Virus record (IMG/VR): IMGVR_UViG_3300044821_000165
Coordinates: 1 to 36,829 of that record
Length of the DNA stretch: 36,829 bases
Origin: a virus
Direction: 5' to 3' (one strand)
Within the stretch, counting starts at the first letter, position 1; every line of letters starts with the position of its first letter. The position numbers and the translations under genes are program-made. Below, piece by piece: positions 1 through 7,687 of this stretch. A model generated the notes under the pieces. It ran no database searches. It was not told the DNA's origin and worked only from the letters and a program-made list of their open reading frames with translations.

Positions 1-141
1 GGCGCCGATCCCGACGTTGCCCAGGCCGGCTGGGAGCAATTGCAATTGCGCAGACGCGCGCTGCTCTACACGCCGGAACTTCCCCCCGGCGACGAGGGCG
101 AAGTGCTTCCGCCCGCCAGGCGCCTGCGCGAAGCCAGCTAG
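1..141 (+). CDS. C-terminal fragment of an unknown plus-strand gene
   Basis: The frame that starts at base 1 is open for 46 codons and ends at TAG 139-141. It reads as protein-like sequence with a charged, proline-rich end (for example the stretch LYTPELPPGDEGEVLPPARR). The start lies left of the window. It converges on the last phage gene, and the two share the palindrome CTAG (138-141), which supplies a stop codon to each strand. It could be a host gene next to a prophage or a phage gene of the opposite transcription unit. No family is recognised. Confidence 0.5.
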   Translation, partial: GADPDVAQAGWEQLQLRRRALLYTPELPPGDEGEVLPPARRLREAS

Positions 142-365
142 ACTTTCTTTGCGGCCGCGTCGAGCGCGCTCTTGGCGTCGGCGCGAGCATCGGCGATGGC
201 GCCCGCGAGTTCCGCTCTCACATCACTCACCGCGGCGGTGACGTGTGCTTTCACGGACGAGGCCTCGGCCGAAGCGTGCGCGGCCAACTGGTGGCCGAAC
301 AGCGCACCCAGCGGGAAAAAGACGACGGCGGAAACTGCGATCGAAACGGCGATGGTTGAGAACAT
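138..365 (-). CDS. small membrane-anchored coiled-coil protein, possible lysis accessory
   Basis: A 75-residue protein with one N-terminal membrane segment (about residues 3-25), followed by an alanine-rich, heptad-like helix with alternating D/E and K/R up to the basic end AAKKV. The start at 365 is chosen because AGGAG lies about 10 bases upstream; the longer frame starting at 395 would place this ribosome site inside the gene. It is the last gene of the late transcript, directly after endolysin and holin. A membrane anchor plus a periplasmic helix would suit an inner-membrane spanin or a second holin, but no family motif is visible. Its end overlaps the convergent plus-strand gene fragment. 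Confidence 0.7.
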   Translation of the reverse strand: MFSTIAVSIAVSAVVFFPLGALFGHQLAAHASAEASSVKAHVTAAVSDVRAELAGAIADARADAKSALDAAAKKV

Positions 366-401
366 GTTGGTTACTCTCCTGATTGAGTGATTCACAAAAA
401 T

Positions 402-947
402 CTATTTCGAGATGGCCGGCGCCTGCGCCAGCAGCTCCGTCTTGCGGTCGCTGCCGGCCGAGCTGCCGAAGTAGTAGGCGATGATCGAGGTCCACGCGGT
501 GCCGAGGCTTCCCAGCAGCAACAGCATCGTGTCGTGGCTGGCCGCCGGCACCTGGTGTGTCAGCATGTACCAAAGCACGCCGAAGAAGCCCACCGTGACC
601 AGCATGGCCAGCAGCGCGGGGATCTTGTCCTTTAACGCCACTTCGCGACCGCGGGCGCTGGCGCGATCGGCGGCGTCGGTGGCAGCCAACTCTTCGGCAT
701 TCTTGTAGCCGAGCTCCGCCATCTGCGCCTGGAACTGCTGCTCGGCCTGGATGAGCGCGGCGCGTTGCGTCGGGTCCGCAAACGCGGTTGCGATCGCGTT
801 CGAGATTCCATCGGCGGTTGGCGAGATCTTGTCGACGCCGATCGCTTTTCCAACCAGCGACGCTGCGATCGTTCCGACCGGGCCGCCCAACGACGCCGCG
901 GCAGAAATGAAAGGGAAGCTCTTTTTCAGAACGTCAGAAAAGCTCAT
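402..947 (-). CDS. holin, 3-TM holin-like family
   Basis: A 181-residue protein. The N-terminal half is amphipathic (residues 1-60), followed by a charged helix (60-110) and two strong hydrophobic segments at about 109-130 and 139-161, ending in the typical short tail with YYFGSSAGSD. This C-terminal layout matches the family of 3-TM holins from gene transfer agents and phages (GTA_holin_3TM). It would permeabilise the inner membrane so that the endolysin can reach the peptidoglycan. The start at 947 has AGGAG eight bases upstream and overlaps the endolysin stop as ATGA, so the two are translationally coupled. Confidence 0.85.
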   Translation of the reverse strand: MSFSDVLKKSFPFISAAASLGGPVGTIAASLVGKAIGVDKISPTADGISNAIATAFADPTQRAALIQAEQQFQAQMAELGYKNAEELAATDAADRASARGREVALKDKIPALLAMLVTVGFFGVLWYMLTHQVPAASHDTMLLLLGSLGTAWTSIIAYYFGSSAGSDRKTELLAQAPAISK

Positions 948-1414
948 CGTGGTGGCTCCTGGCGGCAGAGTGCCGCATACTCGTCGTAGATCGAAATGAT
1001 TTTCTCGGCGCGTTGCGGATCCGTCGACCAGGTCTTTGAAACTTCGGTGACGAAGGTCTTCGCATCGCTCGCGCGCAACGCGGCCGCATAGTGCGGGTAA
1101 TAGCTGGCCAGGCGTTCGAGCGTGGCCAGGCGATCGGCAAAGCACGCGCGCCAGTCGGGATACTTCACCCAGTCCGCCTCGCAGGGCTTCCAGCGGCCGT
1201 CGAGAAACTCCTGTGTGGGCAGCGTCATGGTGCCGCACACCGGATGCCGGTGCTGCTTCATGCCGAACAGATTGCAGGCGTCGCGTGCGAGCGCGCTATT
1301 GCCCCAGCTCGACTCCAGCGCCGCTTCGCACGCTGCCATGCGCGCAAAGGGATGGTTCGCGCGCACCGCTTCCGCCGTCGCGCGATCGAGAAATTCACGC
1401 TGAGGTTGGTTCAT
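944..1414 (-). CDS. endolysin, glucosaminidase (GH73-like) domain
   Basis: A 156-residue single-domain protein resembling phage and flagellar N-acetylglucosaminidases. The conserved core AALESSWGNS (about residues 30-39) holds the presumed catalytic glutamate, followed by NLFGMK and, further on, the aromatic WVKYPDWRACFADR and SYYPHYAAAL segments seen in this family. It would cut the glycan strands of peptidoglycan at lysis. No signal peptide or membrane arrest segment is visible, so export should depend on the holin, whose start overlaps its stop. A ribosome site (GGAG) lies eight bases before ATG 1414, inside the end of the tail-tip gene. Confidence 0.85.
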   Translation of the reverse strand: MNQPQREFLDRATAEAVRANHPFARMAACEAALESSWGNSALARDACNLFGMKQHRHPVCGTMTLPTQEFLDGRWKPCEADWVKYPDWRACFADRLATLERLASYYPHYAAALRASDAKTFVTEVSKTWSTDPQRAEKIISIYDEYAALCRQEPPR

Positions 1415-3508
1415 CTACTCCACTCCCGTCATCACTCCGGTGATTCCCCACGGCGAGTACTCGCCAAAGTTTGTGGAGCTGCTCGGCGGGGTGAAGGTGT
1501 ACACGCTGGCATAGGTTTGCCGAGCCACCAGGTCAATCGCGATCGCGGGTGCGTCTTTGTTCGAGTTGTCGAGCACCACAGAGCACTGCTCGGCCAGGAA
1601 AGACTGCGCCAGAATTCCCCAGCGTGAGTGCGTGAAGCTGAACGTGTCGCCGGCTTCGAGCGTGAGCGCCGTCAGCTTGCAGGGCAGCGTGAGCGTCTGC
1701 TGGAAGCGCAGGCGCATCAGCGCGATCTTCGCCAGGCGTTGCGCCATCCACAGAGACTTCGTGAAGTCGAGCTGCAAATCCTGCCACAGGATCTGCCCGC
1801 CATCTTCGAGAATGTAATTCGGTTTTCCCGCGAGGCCGTTGGCCTGGTAAGCCGGGAAGCTGGAGGTCTGCCACGAGGGCGGAGCCTGCTGCAAATTCGC
1901 CGCGGCCGTGGGATTCGGTGGCAGGTATCCAGGCACGTATGTGCCTTTGATCGAGTTCGCCACGTCGCGCCGCGAGAGCCGGAAGTCGCCTTTGATGGGC
2001 GCGCGCATGTCGCCATCGCCCAGCCCGATCGTGGGCGTCACATAGCTGCCGGCGAACACGTGCCACAGGTCGCCGGGAGGAATCACCCAGCCGGCCATGC
2101 TGCCGCACAGCGCTGTAAGTACATTGCCGCGCGTCGACGACTGGTCGAACATGCCATCGCAGGCGTAAAGGTTTTCATAGACCACGCTGTTGTCGGCGTT
2201 CCAGATGATGAGTGTCTGCTCTTCGCACACGTTGGCCGCGGCGATCACGCTGGTCTGGTCAATGGTGGCGAGCGGCGCGGCCATGCCCCAGTCGGAGTTT
2301 TGCAGGTAGTCGAAAACCACGAGCGCCGAGTTCGATGGATTGATGGCGTGGCGCGATCGGCCCAGGCACACCCAGGCCTGCGTGCCATCGGTGGTGGTGC
2401 CGCCGAGCGTGGTGTTGAATGCGGGCTCGGTCGTGCCCGTGGTGCCGCTGGCGGAAGTTTGCTGCTGATAATAGCCGAGCGGCGCTTCAATCACGCTGTT
2501 CTGCGCGTAGCCCGCGCCGGCTGCCCATGAGTCGTTCACCAGGCGGCCGTTCACCAGGTGCCCCTGGGGAGATCCGTCGGTGCCTTGCTCTATCTGAGTG
2601 GCACTCTGGCCCTGCGTCGTCCAGCTCAGCGTGTTGTCGGCCACGGTGACGGGCCAGCCCGTGCCCGCGCCTTCAAAGTTCGGCCGCGTGGCGCTGCTGG
2701 TGCCGCTGCTGTTGGTTTGCACCCACAAAATGCCGCGCGTGTCCAGAAACCACTGATACTTCGAATAGCTGGTCGAGGCCTGCCATGCGGTCTGCACCCG
2801 CGGATCGATCAGCTTTTTGCCCGTGATCAGAAATTGAATGTTGGGCTGCTGCCCGCCAGGGAACAGCGCAGTCCAGCCAGAGTCGGAACGCAGCACCACG
2901 TGCACCTTGGCGCAATTCTGCTGGATGCAGGCGCTCGTCCAGGTCTGGTCGTGGAACGCGAGAGAAGGGAAGGGCTGCGCGTTCGAGTTGCGGCCGAAGT
3001 CAAACTCGAAAAACATGTGCTGCCAGTAAAAGTCGTTGTAGCTTCCGGAAGCGAGCGGAACGATCACCCAGCGCTGGTCGGCAACGCTCCACTGAATATC
3101 GGTGCCGAAGTTGTAGATGGTGCCATCGATCACCACCGCATCGAAGGAGCTGATCTCATGGCCCGTGAGCGTGTAGACCAAGTGCAGATACTCGGAAGTC
3201 GTGGCCAGGTTCTCGCCCGCGGGAAAACTCACGTAGGTGAGCACGCCGGCAGCCTGCGTGCGGCCGTATGCGACGCGCCGCGGCGAAGGGCCTTGCGTGA
3301 ACGAAAGCGCGCTCTGTCCCGCGATCGGCGTCGTGGGCTTTGGACGAAGAGCCAGCCCCACGCCGCTGAGAGCTGTGGTAAGGCCGATGCCGATCATGGC
3401 GTTCATGGCTTGCAGGCTCTGGAAAAATCCAATGCCCACCGGCCCAGCCAGCAACGCCAGCGCGATGCCGCCGACGATCAGCCCGACTTCTTCAATGGTT
3501 TTCGACAT
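1415..3508 (-). CDS. tail tip attachment protein (lambda J-like), with two carbohydrate-binding-like modules
   Basis: A 697-residue tail-tip protein. The hydrophobic glycine-rich N-terminus (8-54) followed by SPRRVAYGRTQAAG, with a later region around DMRAPIKGDFRLSRRDVANSIKG, is typical of the J/central tail-tip family (phage-tail_3 region), which sits at the tail end and contacts the host. Two copies of a W-to-G module, residues 242-300 and 328-383, are inserted in the middle; similar modules occur in the connector and, shorter, in the 1051-aa protein of this window. The protein is shorter than lambda J (over 1,100 residues) and lacks its fibronectin-like C-terminus. The gene follows the peptidase-like tail gene and abuts the endolysin gene. 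Confidence 0.85.
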   Translation of the reverse strand: MSKTIEEVGLIVGGIALALLAGPVGIGFFQSLQAMNAMIGIGLTTALSGVGLALRPKPTTPIAGQSALSFTQGPSPRRVAYGRTQAAGVLTYVSFPAGENLATTSEYLHLVYTLTGHEISSFDAVVIDGTIYNFGTDIQWSVADQRWVIVPLASGSYNDFYWQHMFFEFDFGRNSNAQPFPSLAFHDQTWTSACIQQNCAKVHVVLRSDSGWTALFPGGQQPNIQFLITGKKLIDPRVQTAWQASTSYSKYQWFLDTRGILWVQTNSSGTSSATRPNFEGAGTGWPVTVADNTLSWTTQGQSATQIEQGTDGSPQGHLVNGRLVNDSWAAGAGYAQNSVIEAPLGYYQQQTSASGTTGTTEPAFNTTLGGTTTDGTQAWVCLGRSRHAINPSNSALVVFDYLQNSDWGMAAPLATIDQTSVIAAANVCEEQTLIIWNADNSVVYENLYACDGMFDQSSTRGNVLTALCGSMAGWVIPPGDLWHVFAGSYVTPTIGLGDGDMRAPIKGDFRLSRRDVANSIKGTYVPGYLPPNPTAAANLQQAPPSWQTSSFPAYQANGLAGKPNYILEDGGQILWQDLQLDFTKSLWMAQRLAKIALMRLRFQQTLTLPCKLTALTLEAGDTFSFTHSRWGILAQSFLAEQCSVVLDNSNKDAPAIAIDLVARQTYASVYTFTPPSSSTNFGEYSPWGITGVMTGVE

Positions 3509-3511
3509 GCT

Positions 3512-3937
3512 CTAGCCGACGTGCCATGCGCGCTTCCAGCGGGCGATGCGCACGTTCACAATTCCTTTGTCGCTCATGCAACTGGCGAAGCGGCCGTCGA
3601 GGCTCACAACGCCCAGCGCTCCATGCGCGGTCCCGTTGTCGACGAAGACGACGTCGCCGCGTTGCGCCATGGTGATGGGAACTTCGGCAAAGCCGAGCGC
3701 CGCGGCCGTGGTCGCCGCGAAGGCTGCGAGATCGCCGCCGAACCGGGCCACAGCACCGGCTTCGTCGGCATACTGCCCGCGGTGCGCGGCGCCGGGATCG
3801 ATCTGCTCGCCCGTCATCGCCTTGATGCAGTTGCAAACGTGCAGCGCGCAGTCCAGCTTTCCCCACTCGAAGGGAAGCTGCCGTGTGCTGTCGAGGATCT
3901 GCGCCAGCCGCCGCGGCCAGTCATGAACTCTTGGCAT
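3512..3937 (-). CDS. tail assembly peptidase-like protein (NlpC/P60-related, DUF6950-like)
   Basis: A 141-residue protein with an N-terminal FEWGKLDCALHVCNCI segment whose cysteine would be the nucleophile of an NlpC/P60-type fold, and a later GDVVFVDNGTAHGALGVV segment supplying the histidine. This matches a phage family placed just before the tail-tip gene, equivalent to lambda gpK, which processes or supports tail-tip assembly and can help local cell-wall opening. It lies between the Ig-domain tail protein and the J-like protein, with gaps of only a few bases. Catalysis is inferred from residue placement, and a purely structural role is possible. Confidence 0.75.
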   Translation of the reverse strand: MPRVHDWPRRLAQILDSTRQLPFEWGKLDCALHVCNCIKAMTGEQIDPGAAHRGQYADEAGAVARFGGDLAAFAATTAAALGFAEVPITMAQRGDVVFVDNGTAHGALGVVSLDGRFASCMSDKGIVNVRIARWKRAWHVG

Positions 3938-3942
3938 AACTT

Positions 3943-4884
3943 TCAGCTATGAACGATCAGAGAAGTGACGGCGCGCAGTTGCATGTTCGGTGAGCCCGAT
4001 GCCGGCGCGGGGATTCGGACCATGATGTTGCACGTGCCAGGGCTCACGCCGATCACGTTGAAATTTGTGCCAACGTTCGGATCAATCCGCGCGACCGAAG
4101 GATCGGAAGAAGCGAAGTCGCTGATGATGAACAGAGGGCCGCTGCCCGTGGGGCCTCCAGCCGCGCGCTGGTAGTAGCTGCCATCGGAGTAGGTCACGCG
4201 CACCGTCATCGATTGCGAACCGCCTACGGCAATGTCGGCGCCGCTCGGCGTGAACGCCAGCGTGACCGGATAAGGCGTGCTATTGGCGAACGGTGAAGGC
4301 CAGAAGAGTTCCGTGTTCGCGAGCGCGTCGACGAAGCTGAAGCCCAGGTCGCCGGGCGTGTAGATCTGCTGATCGCAGTCTTCGAAGCGCCGGTTGGGAG
4401 CCTGGTTCAGCGTGAGCAGCGGATTCTCGCAGGTGATTGAAATGTCGCAGGTTTCGCCGCCATCGGTGAGCGTGGGCACATCGAGCGCGCCGGAGAAAAG
4501 CTGCACCGGATCCAGAATCAGATTTCCGTTGCTATCAAAAAATCCCAGCCAGATGGTGGCCACGCCGTTCATGCGCACGTGCTGGCTGGCGTCGAGCATC
4601 AGTTCGCTCGGAATGCCGCTCAGGCTCAGCGTCACGTTCTGTGCCTGGATCTTGGTGGTCTGTGGAACGCCGCTGATTTTTCCCAGCCAGCCCAGGCCCG
4701 TCCAGGTCTGCCCATAAGGAAATGTCGCGGCCGGGTTCGATGCCGGGCCAGTAGGAGTGATGGTGCCGACGCCGCCGAACATGTAGAGCGTTTCGTTCGC
4801 GAACGCAATCTCGACAAAAATAATCGGCGAGACAGTCGCGGCCGCGATCGCGGCGAGTGCGGCGGTGGAGAGAAGTCTGGGCAT
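3943..4884 (-). CDS. minor tail protein with C-terminal Ig-like (Big_2-type) domain
   Basis: A 313-residue tail protein. The N-terminal half (about 1-200) resembles the phage tail family with LSTAALAAIAA, WTGLGWLGKISG and the late motif NRRFEDCDQQIYTPGDLGFSFV, which corresponds to the tail-hub position of gpL-type proteins. Residues 206-292 form an Ig-like module (VTLAFTPSGADIAVGGSQ, DPSVARIDPN, VIGVSPGTCNIMVRI) of bacterial Big_2 type, often used for weak surface binding. The start at 4884 is chosen because the earlier frame is poorly protein-like and the family begins here. No clear Shine-Dalgarno is seen. The fused Ig domain is unusual for this position. Confidence 0.75.
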   Translation of the reverse strand: MPRLLSTAALAAIAAATVSPIIFVEIAFANETLYMFGGVGTITPTGPASNPAATFPYGQTWTGLGWLGKISGVPQTTKIQAQNVTLSLSGIPSELMLDASQHVRMNGVATIWLGFFDSNGNLILDPVQLFSGALDVPTLTDGGETCDISITCENPLLTLNQAPNRRFEDCDQQIYTPGDLGFSFVDALANTELFWPSPFANSTPYPVTLAFTPSGADIAVGGSQSMTVRVTYSDGSYYQRAAGGPTGSGPLFIISDFASSDPSVARIDPNVGTNFNVIGVSPGTCNIMVRIPAPASGSPNMQLRAVTSLIVHS

Positions 4885-4914
4885 GAAATAAGAATCTGGT
4901 GATCTTTGATCGGG

Positions 4915-4964
4915 CCATCGGGTCATCTGAAAAAACATCACCCGATGAACCGATCACCCGATGG
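4915..4964. repeat. interleaved inverted repeats of CATCGGGTGAT type
   Basis: The 80-base gap between two tail genes holds one copy of CCATCGGGTCAT (4915-4926) and two inverted copies (4936-4947 and 4953-4964), separated by a run of six A on the plus strand. Either right arm can pair with the left arm with one mismatch, giving alternative hairpins; read on the minus strand the inner one has a T-run in its loop. This may act in RNA processing or partial termination, or be a host-type intergenic repeat carried into the phage. Confidence 0.6.
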
Positions 4965-5177
4965 TCAGATAGACCTTGCGGCTTTTGCGGCTTCGATCCA
5001 GGCGGCGCGGATGTTGCTGGCCTGTTCTTCCCAGTTGGCGACGACGGTGATGTTGCGCACGCCCGCGACGAACGGCCGCATGCGCGTGTAAAACGCTTCA
5101 TAAGCCGCGCGGCCCGCGGCTTCGTCGATTTCGGTTTGAGCTGAGGGCTGAGAGCTGACGGCTGACGGCTGCTTCAT
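4965..5177 (-). CDS. small unknown tail-module protein
   Basis: A 70-residue hydrophilic protein. The first 15 residues come from a heptamer DNA repeat and read as two runs of QPSA. The rest is a probable two-helix protein with the conserved-looking WEEQASNIRAAWIEAAKAA end. The start at 5177 overlaps the stop of the upstream tail gene by one base (TGATG), which supports it over the longer frame. No family is recognised. Proteins of this size and position in other phages usually have no known role. The gene is flanked on one side and entered on the other by simple repeats. Confidence 0.6.
   Translation of the reverse strand: MKQPSAVSSQPSAQTEIDEAAGRAAYEAFYTRMRPFVAGVRNITVVANWEEQASNIRAAWIEAAKAARSI
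5138..5172. repeat. five tandem heptamers, consensus SRGCTGA
   Basis: Five consecutive 7-base units (GAGCTGA, GGGCTGA, GAGCTGA, CGGCTGA, CGGCTGC) cover the start of the 70-residue gene. Because seven is not a multiple of three, the encoded peptide repeats every 21 bases. Such heptamer runs occur as host intergenic repeats in some acidobacterial genomes (general knowledge, not checked here). Confidence 0.75.
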
Positions 5178-5923
5178 CAGATCGCTTCCTTCCCCTTGAA
5201 GCTGATGCTGTAGGTTTTGTCTTTCTCTTCCTGCCATATGCGCGCGTTCTCGCTCAGGCGGAATGTGCCGGCAGTGTTCGCGAGCACGATGGTGGTGCCG
5301 TCGCTCAGGCTTTCGCGAATGCTGGGAAAAATCTGCAGCGTCGAGTTGCCGGATCCGTCGCTGGCCGCATCCTGCACCAACTTGTGCAGGCGTTGCGGCT
5401 GTCCGCTGGCCGTCACCTGGATATAGTCGCCCGCTTTCAGAATGCCGGCGACGCTGTGCGTCCAGCCTTTTGTATTGAGCTGGCTCGCACCATTCAGGTT
5501 CGATCCGTTCACCAGCGGCGTGCCCGTGGCCACACCTTGCGGCGCCGGCGAGAGCGGATCGCCGAAGAGAAACGTTCCCAGCTTGCCGTGCAGGCCCGCG
5601 AGAAAAGCGTTCCACTGCTCGGCCTGCGCGCGCGTCATGCGCGGCATGGTGGCTTCGAATTCAAACCACTGGCCCGGCCACTGCTGCACCTGCTGGCCAC
5701 CGGTGAAGGGCGAGACCGTCTCCCCAACCAGGTCCATCATGGTGAACTTCAGCGTCTGCGGGCCGATGCCCGAGATCGCCGGCGGAGTGAGCGGATAAGT
5801 GAGGCTCATGGAAGTGGGCGCATCGATTTCAAAAACGAGAACGTCTTGCGAGACGCGGATGTTGCCGGCGCCCACGCTGTCGACTTCGACGACGAGAATA
5901 TCCTGCGTGTCGCGCAGTGCCAT
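5177..5923 (-). CDS. phage tail protein, distal-tail-like position
   Basis: A 248-residue beta-rich protein lying between the LamG-like gene and the tail hub gene, where siphophages encode the distal tail protein. Residues 40-130 hold SGIGPQTLKFTM and the aromatic stretch WPGQWFEFEATMPRMTRAQAEQWNAFLAGLHG, followed by GTFLFGDP, a pattern common in acidobacterial and proteobacterial phage tail proteins. The middle part (LNGASQLNTKGW, ILKAGDYIQV) is a small beta module. The first 38 residues (RVSQDVLVFEID) look like a short adhesion strand repeat, so the longer start is kept. It directly follows the stop codon of the upstream gene. Confidence 0.7.
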   Translation of the reverse strand: MALRDTQDILVVEVDSVGAGNIRVSQDVLVFEIDAPTSMSLTYPLTPPAISGIGPQTLKFTMMDLVGETVSPFTGGQQVQQWPGQWFEFEATMPRMTRAQAEQWNAFLAGLHGKLGTFLFGDPLSPAPQGVATGTPLVNGSNLNGASQLNTKGWTHSVAGILKAGDYIQVTASGQPQRLHKLVQDAASDGSGNSTLQIFPSIRESLSDGTTIVLANTAGTFRLSENARIWQEEKDKTYSISFKGKEAI

Positions 5924-7045
5924 CTAGCTGGCCTCATACTTCAGGTGTTGCGCGGCGTCGGCCGTCGCGGCCGTCCAGGCGATGGATCCGTTCGGGTCGA
6001 GCGGGATGCAGGAACTGAAATAAGCATAGGTCGAAGTCACGGTATAAGTTCCGCTGCCCAGGCCGTTCGTGCTGGAGCTGCGCACGCCGTTCTGGAAGGT
6101 GCGCGTGTTCGCGTCATCCTTGCGCACCAGCGATCGTGCCACCACCATGGTGGGCGCGTTGCCGGTGAAGCCGGCCGAGGGCATCGCGTAAGAATCTAAA
6201 TTCGTGCCGGTGGAAGAAACGTAGCTGGTGTCGCCATCGGGCGGCGTTTCGTCCACGCACTGCCAGTTGGCCGCTGCGCCGTTCGGCGTCCACGTGGTGA
6301 GCGCGCCTGCGCCGGTCGGAACCTTGGCCACCAGGCGGCGATCGCGGCCCACCAGCGCGTTCTGCGTGCTGCCCGTTGTATCCCACACGCGGAAGTCATC
6401 GAGCATCGCGCCATTCAGTCCGTTGTTGTTGATGTCGCCGATGGCGACCTGGTTGCCCCAGGAGTTTCCGCTCTGCTGCGTGTTCATGTTGGTGGCGTTG
6501 ATGATCTGCACACCGCCCAGATAAACCTGCGCAGCTCCGAGAGTCGAGGCCACTGTGACCTGCAACTCGATCCCGTACCACTGCCCCGTGGCCACCACTC
6601 CGGGCCCGGTCTGGGTCTGCACCGCGCCGGTGTTGCCGCGGATGATGCCGAGCGCGCCGGAAGAGAAAACCACCAGGCTCCACTGCGAAGTTCCGCTGTC
6701 GTAGACGGTGAGGAAGGGATTGCCACCAGCGCCCGAGCTGCCCAGGCTGGCGAAGTTCACCGCGAGGAAGATGACGAACGCGCCCTGGTTCGACTGCATG
6801 TTTTTGCGAACATAAGCGCCGAAGGAATTGATCTTGATGCCCTGGCCGGGCAGGCCCGCGGGCGGCGCGAAGCGTGCGTAAGAACTGGAATAAGCGATGG
6901 TGCCGCTCACCGTCTCGTATACGGTGGAAGCGGTGTTGTAGGTGTCGAAGGGATCGTCGAACTGGTAAGCCTGGCACGCGCGCGCGCGCGCCGGCCGGAC
7001 GTCGAACACGGCTCGATCCCAGACTGGAGTTCGCATTTCTCTCAT
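5924..7045 (-). CDS. LamG/concanavalin A-like minor structural protein
   Basis: A 373-residue secreted-looking but signal-less beta protein. Residues 25-220 fit a LamG-type jelly roll: INSFGAYVRKN, FVIFLAVNFAS, GQWYGIELQV, AAQVYLGGVQII and the late AMLDDFRVWDT motif are the usual strands. The C-terminal part (230-373) is another beta region with TTWTPNGAAANWQCVDETPPDGDTSYV split across strands, often seen in phage proteins exposed on the tail. It probably binds glycans at the tail tip. The start may be 7045 or 7036; the second has GAGAGA just upstream, and neither has a strong ribosome site. Confidence 0.7.
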   Translation of the reverse strand: MREMRTPVWDRAVFDVRPARARACQAYQFDDPFDTYNTASTVYETVSGTIAYSSSYARFAPPAGLPGQGIKINSFGAYVRKNMQSNQGAFVIFLAVNFASLGSSGAGGNPFLTVYDSGTSQWSLVVFSSGALGIIRGNTGAVQTQTGPGVVATGQWYGIELQVTVASTLGAAQVYLGGVQIINATNMNTQQSGNSWGNQVAIGDINNNGLNGAMLDDFRVWDTTGSTQNALVGRDRRLVAKVPTGAGALTTWTPNGAAANWQCVDETPPDGDTSYVSSTGTNLDSYAMPSAGFTGNAPTMVVARSLVRKDDANTRTFQNGVRSSSTNGLGSGTYTVTSTYAYFSSCIPLDPNGSIAWTAATADAAQHLKYEAS

Positions 7046-7074
7046 CTCATGAACTGCATGGCACGAAGGTGGGT

Positions 7075-7106
7075 TTGACGGGCGGTTCGCGGCGTGGCAC
7101 TATGCT
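7075..7106 (+). promoter_or_regulatory. candidate promoter of the plus-strand cargo gene
   Basis: TTGACG (7075-7080) matches five of six -35 positions. TATGCT (7101-7106) is a fair -10 box but with a long 20-base spacer; CACTAT at 7098-7103 gives a 17-base spacer with a weaker match. It sits 20-50 bases before a plus-strand gene inside a minus-strand operon, so a private promoter is expected. Confidence 0.5.
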
Positions 7107-7125
7107 CGACGCCGGAGGTGGCGTC

Positions 7126-7665
7126 ATGAAGCTTGCTTTTCGATGTGGGGCCCCGGTTCTCGCTCTGCTGTTCTCGATCGCTATACATGCGCAAACACCG
7201 GCGGTGGCCGAAGTTCGCAAAGGGCCGACAGTGCTCATCCGTGGCAATGGCGGCGTCACGGCAACTGGATCTACCGCGTTTGGGTTGAGCAGCGCGCAAG
7301 CCTCTAAACATGACCAGACGATGGAGATGGCGCAGCAGCTTTTGAAGCACTGCCCTGAAATCACGCTGGTCGTCGACGATGTGGAGGCTCATCCCGACTA
7401 TGATCTGTTGCTCAACCGCGAAGGGTTGGGCTGGTTCGATGAGGGCATCAGTCAGATCATGCTGGTACGCGCCAGAGATAAAGTCGTGCTCTACGCGAAC
7501 AAGAAAAGCACCGTAGCGAAGGCTTCGAAAGACGGATGCAAACACATCCTTGCCGACTGGAAAGAGCGCGAGCCGGGTCCGAGCGCATCCCCGAACGTGG
7601 CCCCGTCCGCCGTTCAGAAAGAGCAGTGGTGGCACGGAACGCCGGCGCAAGACGCGAAGAAATGA
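7126..7665 (+). CDS. secreted cargo (moron) protein
   Basis: A 179-residue protein on the strand opposite to all its neighbours. It starts with a clear signal peptide (basic MKLAFR, hydrophobic core to about residue 20, then HAQ before a likely cleavage site). The mature part alternates strands and helices (TVLIRGNGG, TLVVDDVEAHPDYDLLLNREG, DKVVLYANKKST, DGCKHILADWK), a layout I associate with small exported proteins of acidobacteria that carry a peptide stretch like CEAILKDWK near the end. The ATG at 7126 has GGAGGTG six bases upstream. It probably changes the lysogen's periplasm or surface and is not a virion part. The function is unknown. Confidence 0.8.
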   Translation: MKLAFRCGAPVLALLFSIAIHAQTPAVAEVRKGPTVLIRGNGGVTATGSTAFGLSSAQASKHDQTMEMAQQLLKHCPEITLVVDDVEAHPDYDLLLNREGLGWFDEGISQIMLVRARDKVVLYANKKSTVAKASKDGCKHILADWKEREPGPSASPNVAPSAVQKEQWWHGTPAQDAKK

Positions 7666-7670
7666 AAGCA

Positions 7671-7687
7671 TAGTTTGTCGCGAACTA
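7671..7687. terminator. short hairpin between convergent genes
   Basis: TAGTTTG and CGAACTA pair over seven bases (one G-T) around a three-base loop, between the cargo gene and the end of the tape measure gene; it includes the tape measure stop codon. No T-run follows on either strand, so it would be at best a weak bidirectional terminator. Confidence 0.3.

Noticed and set aside
2558-3952. 464-codon plus-strand ORF over the tail-tip gene
   Set aside because: Shadow of the J-like gene; it has no recognisable domain and crosses two minus-strand genes.
3943-4884. Signal peptide in the Ig-domain tail protein
   Set aside because: The N-terminal hydrophobic helix matches the normal start of this tail family and lacks a basic n-region with a cleavage site.
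6972-6993. GCGCGCGCGC run, possible Z-DNA or regulatory site
   Set aside because: It lies within coding sequence (alternating Ala/Arg codons) of the LamG-like protein and is expected by chance in such GC-rich DNA.
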